The notes under the pieces are model-generated. The model did no database searches. It saw nothing but the letters and a program-made list of their open reading frames with translations, and was not told the origin of the DNA. From assembly GCA_009889585.1 (NCBI GenBank), contig WUQV01000012.1:1-5962 (forward strand): a stretch of 5,962 nt of DNA. The letters are read 5' to 3'. Positions 4,730 through 5,962 of this stretch are shown piece by piece (the first letter of the stretch is position 1; each line of letters begins with the position of its first letter). Position numbers and translations under genes: made by a program. Origin of the DNA: Candidatus Bathyarchaeota archaeon. Lineage in GTDB: Archaea; Thermoproteota; Bathyarchaeia; Bathyarchaeales; WUQV01.

Positions 4730-5104
4730 ATGGCGCGAACTTTCAAGGAAATAGAGGTAGAAGGGAAGTTAGCCTACGTTCTTTTCGACACGGGCTCGAC
4801 GCGCTCCTACGTCAGAAAGGAGTTAGCCTCAGACGTCAAACGGAAGATAGTCCCATTCAACGTCGGCTTAGGCGGCCGCACTTATAGGATCGACGAAGCA
4901 TGCTTACTTAATTGCGCGATAGAAGGACTTCCATTCGATGCCGAAGCCCATCCCGTTGACGACCTTGGCTTCGATGAAAGGGGAAGGAGAATAGACGCCG
5001 TAATCGGCGCGTTAACCATGGAGAAGTGGGTTTTGATACCGAATCCGAAGACAGGGGAGATAGACTTAACCGCGTTAAGGAGAAGGGAGTTTACAGAGTT
5101 TTAA
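4730..5104 (+). CDS. Retropepsin-like (clan AA) aspartic protease
   Basis: This intact 124-residue protein has the layout of single-domain aspartic proteases, which work as homodimers with one catalytic Asp per subunit. Strands at 5-18 lead to VLFDTGSTRSYV (17-28), the catalytic D20-T-G loop. A central beta region (PFNVGLGGRTYRIDEACLL, 42-60) follows. The second signature, DAVIGALTMEKW (89-100), matches the family V-I-G-A segment. The C-terminal strand is GEIDLTALRRREFTEF. Length is normal, and there is no signal peptide or membrane segment, so it should be cytoplasmic. The substrate is unknown. It has its own promoter and a start matching a leaderless message. The final TAA overlaps a downstream ATG as TAATG. 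A decayed paralogue lies 1.6 kb upstream (2786-3138); this copy is richer in GC. Confidence 0.88.
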   Translation: MARTFKEIEVEGKLAYVLFDTGSTRSYVRKELASDVKRKIVPFNVGLGGRTYRIDEACLLNCAIEGLPFDAEAHPVDDLGFDERGRRIDAVIGALTMEKWVLIPNPKTGEIDLTALRRREFTEF

Positions 5105-5242
5105 TGGATGAAGCAGCTAGTTCTCTGATGAGTTCTAGCCAGCGTCGTAGACGAGACAACGCTCATCGGCATCCTTACCCAAAAGGTAAAAATCGCTTTT
5201 TCCTCTCTAGGCGCCCAAAATTCTTTCCTGAGCATTAGATGA
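5104..5242 (+). pseudogene. Possible remnant of a small gene coupled to the protease
   Basis: ATG 5104 overlaps the protease stop. The first codons (MDEAASSL) run into a low-quality Ser/Arg/Pro-rich frame. A second frame from about 5132 reads VLASVVDETTLIGILTQKVK then IAFSSLGAQNSFLSIR and stops at 5242, with more natural composition. Joining the two needs one frameshift and gives about 45 residues. I do not recognise it. From 5243 to 5387 all frames are broken. Confidence 0.25.
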
Positions 5243-5356
5243 GAGATTAGCGTATCGGCGGCACTACGCTTAACGCAGCTCAAAGCGGCTGGTAGCTCTT
5301 AAAGTGAAGAAGAATCGGTCTCGATGAATAATGCTTATCAGGTGCCCACTTAATCT

Positions 5357-5364
5357 AAATTAAA
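5357..5364 (+). promoter_or_regulatory. TATA box of the HEPN-MNT pair
   Basis: AAATTAAA is centred about 27 nt before TTG 5388. The spacing predicts a leaderless transcript and supports that start for the HEPN gene. Confidence 0.5.
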
Positions 5365-5387
5365 CGGCAGCTTAGGCGGATGAGCGT

Positions 5388-5781
5388 TTGTCCCAAGGTT
5401 ATTGGAGGCGTGAGGCGCTAAGGTGGTTAGACGACGGAAAGCTTACTAAGGAGCAGGCACTACGCGGCCTCCTGTTTCCATTCACAACAAGCAGCTGAGA
5501 AAGCGGTGAAAGCCGTCTTGTACTTGAATAGGGTTGAAGCCAAAGGGCATTCGGTGCTCGAGCTCCTCGAGAATTTAGAGGAGGTTAGCGATTTAGAGCT
5601 TAAGGAGTTCTACGCTAGCGCTCGCTTGCTTGATAAACACTACGCCCCTCCTAGATATCCAAACTTGCACCCAGGAATCCCCCTGCCAAGCTATAAATTG
5701 TACTCAGAGGAGGATGCTGAAAGGTGTATCGAATCAGCAAGAAAGATTGTAGAATTTATGAAGAAGTTGTTAGAGAGTTGA
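5388..5781 (+). pseudogene. HEPN-domain protein (HEPN-MNT system), frameshifted near the N-terminus
   Basis: The N-terminal helix reads SQGYWRREALRWLDDGKLTK from TTG 5388. After a single-base shift between about 5435 and 5475 the next frame continues HYAASCFHSQQAAEKAVKAV, the conserved HEPN helix. It goes on through GHSVLELLENL, then ARLLDKHYAPPRYP, then YSEEDAERCIESARKIVEFM. RLLDKH is an R-x4-H motif, the RNase signature of HEPN toxins. In such pairs the HEPN protein is the toxin, and MNT nucleotidyltransferase partners neutralise it (by AMPylation in the characterised systems). An internal GTG at 5506 would give a 91-residue protein lacking the first helix and the QQAAEKA motif, so the shift probably inactivates the gene. 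Apart from the shift it is well preserved, so the break is recent or a sequencing error. The TGA stop overlaps the MNT start. Confidence 0.85.
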
Positions 5782-5962
5782 AGAAATTCATAGGTCGAGT
5801 GATTAACATATTAAAGCCGAAATTAGTGATTCTATACGGTAGCTTCGTGAGAGGAGATTGGCATGATGGCAGTGATTTAGATGTGCTCGTAGTTTCAGAT
5901 AATGTGCCACTAAATTTTAAGGATCGATGGGACTTTTTATATGATGTGATTATGGGATTCCC
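5778..5962 (+). CDS. MNT-type nucleotidyltransferase, partial (runs off window)
   Basis: From TTG 5778 the frame reads MKKFIGRVINILKPKLVILY, followed by GSFVRGDWHDGSDLDVLVV. The signature is G-S, then ten residues, then D-x-D (SDLDVLV), the metal- and NTP-binding site of minimal nucleotidyltransferases. The end, FKDRWDFLYDVIMGFP, matches archaeal MNT proteins. TTG 5778 overlaps the HEPN stop as TTGA and is preferred. The frame is open upstream, and GTG 5724 would add 18 residues, so the start is not certain. It is the expected antitoxin partner of the HEPN gene, and it is intact as far as visible. If HEPN is truly dead, this is an antitoxin that has lost its toxin. Confidence 0.88.
   Translation, partial: MKKFIGRVINILKPKLVILYGSFVRGDWHDGSDLDVLVVSDNVPLNFKDRWDFLYDVIMGF

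Noticed and set aside
5120..5140. CTGATGAG as box elements of a C/D guide RNA
   Set aside because: The D' and C' motifs would overlap, and no properly spaced terminal C and D boxes or flanking stem can be seen.
5101..5283. A minus-strand open frame of 60 codons after the intact protease
   Set aside because: It has no motif, no promoter and odd composition in a degraded stretch; not supported as a gene.
1..5962. CRISPR array or other regular repeat-spacer structure
   Set aside because: No direct repeat recurs with regular spacing anywhere in the window.

Overview
The window looks like accessory DNA of a hyperthermophilic archaeon, most likely Thermoproteota (crenarchaeal) or a close TACK relative; I cannot name the genus. 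The clues are TATA boxes 25-35 nt upstream of starts with almost no leader, AGG/AGA arginine codons, a retropepsin-like (clan AA) aspartic protease gene, a HEPN-MNT pair, an SSV-type integrase and histone folds. Many genes are decaying. They carry frameshifts but also clear point nonsense changes (Gln, Trp and Lys codons turned into stops), so sequencing error alone is unlikely.

Left region (1-2.6 kb): the 3' end of a tRNA gene (1-29) overlaps, in antisense, an N-terminal coding fragment starting at 206 that reads into the tRNA. This is the int(N) arrangement left by SSV-type integration. A badly broken tyrosine recombinase lies in the same orientation at 2593-1770, where int(C) should be. 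Between them sit two adjacent histone-fold-like genes (274-606 soluble; 626-937 with two membrane helices), a small coiled-coil gene (1156-1398) and an eroded gene (1429-1717). I read this as the remnant of a small integrated element, about 2.5 kb.

Middle region (2.75-4.6 kb): a retropepsin pseudogene (2786-3138) overlaps a 72-codon gene by four bases. A strongly promoted gene with an amber codon at position 4 (3449-3754) then overlaps a GNAT acetyltransferase pseudogene (3745-4560). A 359-bp IS200/IS605-type element (3920-4278) interrupts the GNAT. Removing it restores the reading frame exactly, and its ends match the TTAC / TCAA rule of IS608. It contains a chain of RNA hairpins and no intact protein gene.

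Right region (4.7-5.96 kb): an intact retropepsin-like protease (4730-5104) with its own promoter, a degraded stretch, then a HEPN-MNT toxin-antitoxin pair. The HEPN gene is frameshifted near its start and the MNT gene runs off the window. The most unusual content is the pair of atypical histone-fold genes beside int(N), and the precisely mapped minimal transposon with a possible omega-RNA-like structure.
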